DNA from: Betaproteobacteria bacterium
Lineage (GTDB): Bacteria > Pseudomonadota > Gammaproteobacteria > Burkholderiales > SG8-41
NCBI GenBank assembly: GCA_025363575.1
Contig: JANYDM010000084.1
Coordinates: forward strand, 14,442-78,441
Direction of reading: 5' to 3'
DNA length: 64,000 nucleotides
The notes under the pieces were generated by a model. The model ran no database searches. It worked only from the letters and a program-made list of their open reading frames with translations, and was not told where the DNA came from. Position 1 is the stretch's first letter. The number at the start of each line of letters is the position of its first letter. Position numbers and translations under genes: made by a program. Below are positions 62,673 through 64,000 of the stretch, in pieces.

Positions 62673-63335
62673 ATGACCTTGCGCGCGCCTCTGCTTTGGT
62701 TGCTACTGCTGCTGACAACAGCGGGCCGCGCGCAGGAACAGAAGCTGGCGCCGGTGGATGAGGGCGCGAACAACGCGACGTGGCCGCGCTTCAAGGCGCG
62801 ACTGATTGACGCGCTGGCGAAGCACGATCAGCAGTTCGTGCTCGACATCGTCGACCGCAAAATCCGCAATACCTCGGGCACCGACGGCGTCGCCGAATTT
62901 AAAAAGGTGTGGGAGCCGCAAGCGGCGGATAGCGCGCTATGGAACGAACTGAAGAAGCTGCTTTTTCTCGGCGGCGTCTTCGTCAAGCGCGACAAAAACG
63001 TGACTGAGTTCTGCGCGCCTTACGTGTATTACAAATGGCCGGAAGATTCGGGCGAGGCGTCGGGCGCAGTCATAGCAAGGGAGACTCTGCTCAAGGCGCA
63101 GCCTGCAATCAATGCAGCAACGCTCGGCACGCTATCGTACGACCTGGTGTCCGTCATCGACTGGGAGGTTGCAGACAATAACAAGGAATCCGCGCAGAAA
63201 TGGGTGCGCCTCAAGGCCAAAGCAGGCGAAGGCTATGTGCCGGAAGAGCACGTGCGCAGCCCGCTCGAATACCGCGCGTGTTTCGTCAGCAGCGGCGCGC
63301 GCTGGCGCATGACCGCGCTAGAATTCGGAGAGTAG
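62673..63335 (+). CDS. Small exported protein of unknown function
   Basis: A 220-residue protein with a clear Sec signal peptide (MTLRAPLLWLLLLLTTAGRAQ). The rest is soluble. WPRFKARLIDALAKHDQQFVLDIVDRKIRN begins a helical part; residues about 145-205 (SVIDWEVADNNKE...WVRLKAKAGEGYVPEEHVRSPLEYRACF) resemble a bacterial SH3-like domain with the usual W-V-x-V/GYV pattern. I do not recognise a named family. It lies seven bases after the crotonase stop and converges with a carboxyltransferase gene. Confidence 0.7.
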   Translation: MTLRAPLLWLLLLLTTAGRAQEQKLAPVDEGANNATWPRFKARLIDALAKHDQQFVLDIVDRKIRNTSGTDGVAEFKKVWEPQAADSALWNELKKLLFLGGVFVKRDKNVTEFCAPYVYYKWPEDSGEASGAVIARETLLKAQPAINAATLGTLSYDLVSVIDWEVADNNKESAQKWVRLKAKAGEGYVPEEHVRSPLEYRACFVSSGARWRMTALEFGE

Positions 63336-63344
63336 GCGCCGACC

Positions 63345-64000
63345 TCAATAGCTGGTGGGCCAAGTGCGCATCAGGTGCTCGCCAACGCCGTTGGTTAGTC
63401 GCAGGCGATGGATTTCCAGCGTGCGTTTCAGATATTCGCGCGTGTCGCGCGGATCGATCACGTTCTGCGCGGTATAGATGGCGGCCATGTCGTACGGCGT
63501 CGTGCCTTTGTTCATTTTCTCGACCGCCGCCTTGAATTTTTCCGACTCATCTGGGTTCGCGCCGAACACGACCTGAGCGCCGAACTCAGGCTTCATGAAG
63601 CTGACTTCCGCAGTGACCCAGCAGCAGACTTCGTCGGCATTGCCGCCGGCACCCATGTTCGAAACCGCAAGGCCGTAGCTTTTGCGCAAGATGATCGAAA
63701 TCTTGGGCACTGTGCACAGCGTCATCGCGTTCAGCCAGTTCATGACTTTGCCGGTGACGCCTTTTTGCTCGCCTTCGACACCGATCAGGAAACCCGGCTG
63801 GTCGACCAGCATCACGATCGGAATATTGAACGAGTCGCACAGCACCATGAAGCTCTGCACCTTCTGGCACGCGTCGGCGTCGATTGCACCGCCCTTATAG
63901 AGCGGATTATTCGCCATCACGCCGATCGTGCGGCCGCCGAGCCGCGCGAGCGCCGTCACTATTGTCTTGCCGAAGCGGGCTTTCAGTTCGAACGTCGAAC
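63345..64000 (-). CDS. Acyl-CoA carboxylase carboxyltransferase subunit (5' end off the window)
   Basis: The C-terminal 218 codons of a third carboxyltransferase; the frame stays open to the right edge (STFELKARFGKTIVTALARLGG), so roughly 300 residues are missing. CDSFNIPIVMLVDQPGFLIGVEGEQKGVTGKVMNWLNAMTLCTVPKISIILRKSYGLAVSNMGAGGNADEV is the second-half core. The end GVGEHLMRTWPTSY nearly matches the C-terminus of the carboxyltransferase at 57.5-59.0 kb, so these two are the closest pair of the three. Its substrate and partner subunits are unknown. Confidence 0.9.
   Translation of the reverse strand, partial: STFELKARFGKTIVTALARLGGRTIGVMANNPLYKGGAIDADACQKVQSFMVLCDSFNIPIVMLVDQPGFLIGVEGEQKGVTGKVMNWLNAMTLCTVPKISIILRKSYGLAVSNMGAGGNADEVCCWVTAEVSFMKPEFGAQVVFGANPDESEKFKAAVEKMNKGTTPYDMAAIYTAQNVIDPRDTREYLKRTLEIHRLRLTNGVGEHLMRTWPTSY

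Overview
The window is GC-rich, densely coded DNA from a betaproteobacterium, most likely of the order Burkholderiales. The evidence is the large set of Bug/TctC-type periplasmic solute-binding proteins (eleven genes), the purE-purC-sua5 housekeeping block, and the mix of MmgE/PrpD proteins, NDP-forming acyl-CoA synthetases and acyl-CoA dehydrogenases usual in soil members of that group. No rRNA, tRNA, CRISPR array, transposase or phage gene was seen. Species assignment is not possible from the sequence alone.

Layout. 1-2.4 kb: an FAD/Fe-S 2-hydroxyacid dehydrogenase running off the left edge, divergent from a serine/alanine-glyoxylate aminotransferase (2.5-3.7 kb). 3.7-11.5 kb: a plus-strand run with a Bug receptor, a TIM-barrel isomerase-like protein, the only complete tripartite carboxylate transporter (TctC-B-A), another Bug receptor, a crotonase and an alpha/beta hydrolase. 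11.5-16.1 kb: an orphan FixJ-type response regulator with Glu at the phospho-acceptor site, an MHS-family symporter behind two perfect palindromes and closed by a strong terminator, and a CHASE3-GAF-GGDEF diguanylate cyclase. 16.1-18.5 kb (minus): purE, purC, sua5, whose 3' end overlaps the cyclase gene. 18.6-30.2 kb: Bug receptors alternating with three MmgE/PrpD genes, plus an acyl-CoA dehydrogenase, an NDP-forming acyl-CoA synthetase and an isocitrate-lyase/PEP-mutase family lyase. 30.3-35.4 kb: an SDR, LeuC/LeuD-like hydratase subunits without leuB, an FkbM methyltransferase and dapE. 35.6-50.6 kb: a 2-hydroxyacid dehydrogenase, more Bug receptors, a second fused CoA synthetase, a paired two-subunit acyl-CoA dehydrogenase, a canonical enoyl-CoA hydratase, an EamA transporter, a fourth MmgE/PrpD, a hydrolase and an exported acetamidase/formamidase. 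50.6-60.6 kb (minus): an apparent nine-gene unit with two carboxyltransferases, biotin carboxylase, a split NDP-forming CoA synthetase, a maleylacetate-reductase-like protein, a creatininase-like protein and a Bug receptor. It is divergent from a GntR/FCD regulator across a short region with a perfect palindrome between two opposed promoters. 61.5-64 kb: stand-alone BCCP, another crotonase, a small exported protein and a third carboxyltransferase running off the right edge.

Together the genes look like an accessory catabolic region for organic acids: periplasmic capture, CoA activation, alpha/beta oxidation and hydration, biotin-dependent carboxylation and C-C cleavage. The substrates cannot be read from sequence. 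Several short palindromic repeat families sit at gene boundaries, and in at least two cases they supply coding sequence (a stop codon at 39.7 kb, a start codon and signal-peptide N-region at 42.2 kb). One Bug gene (26.9 kb) is a chimera carrying a duplicated N-terminal motif.
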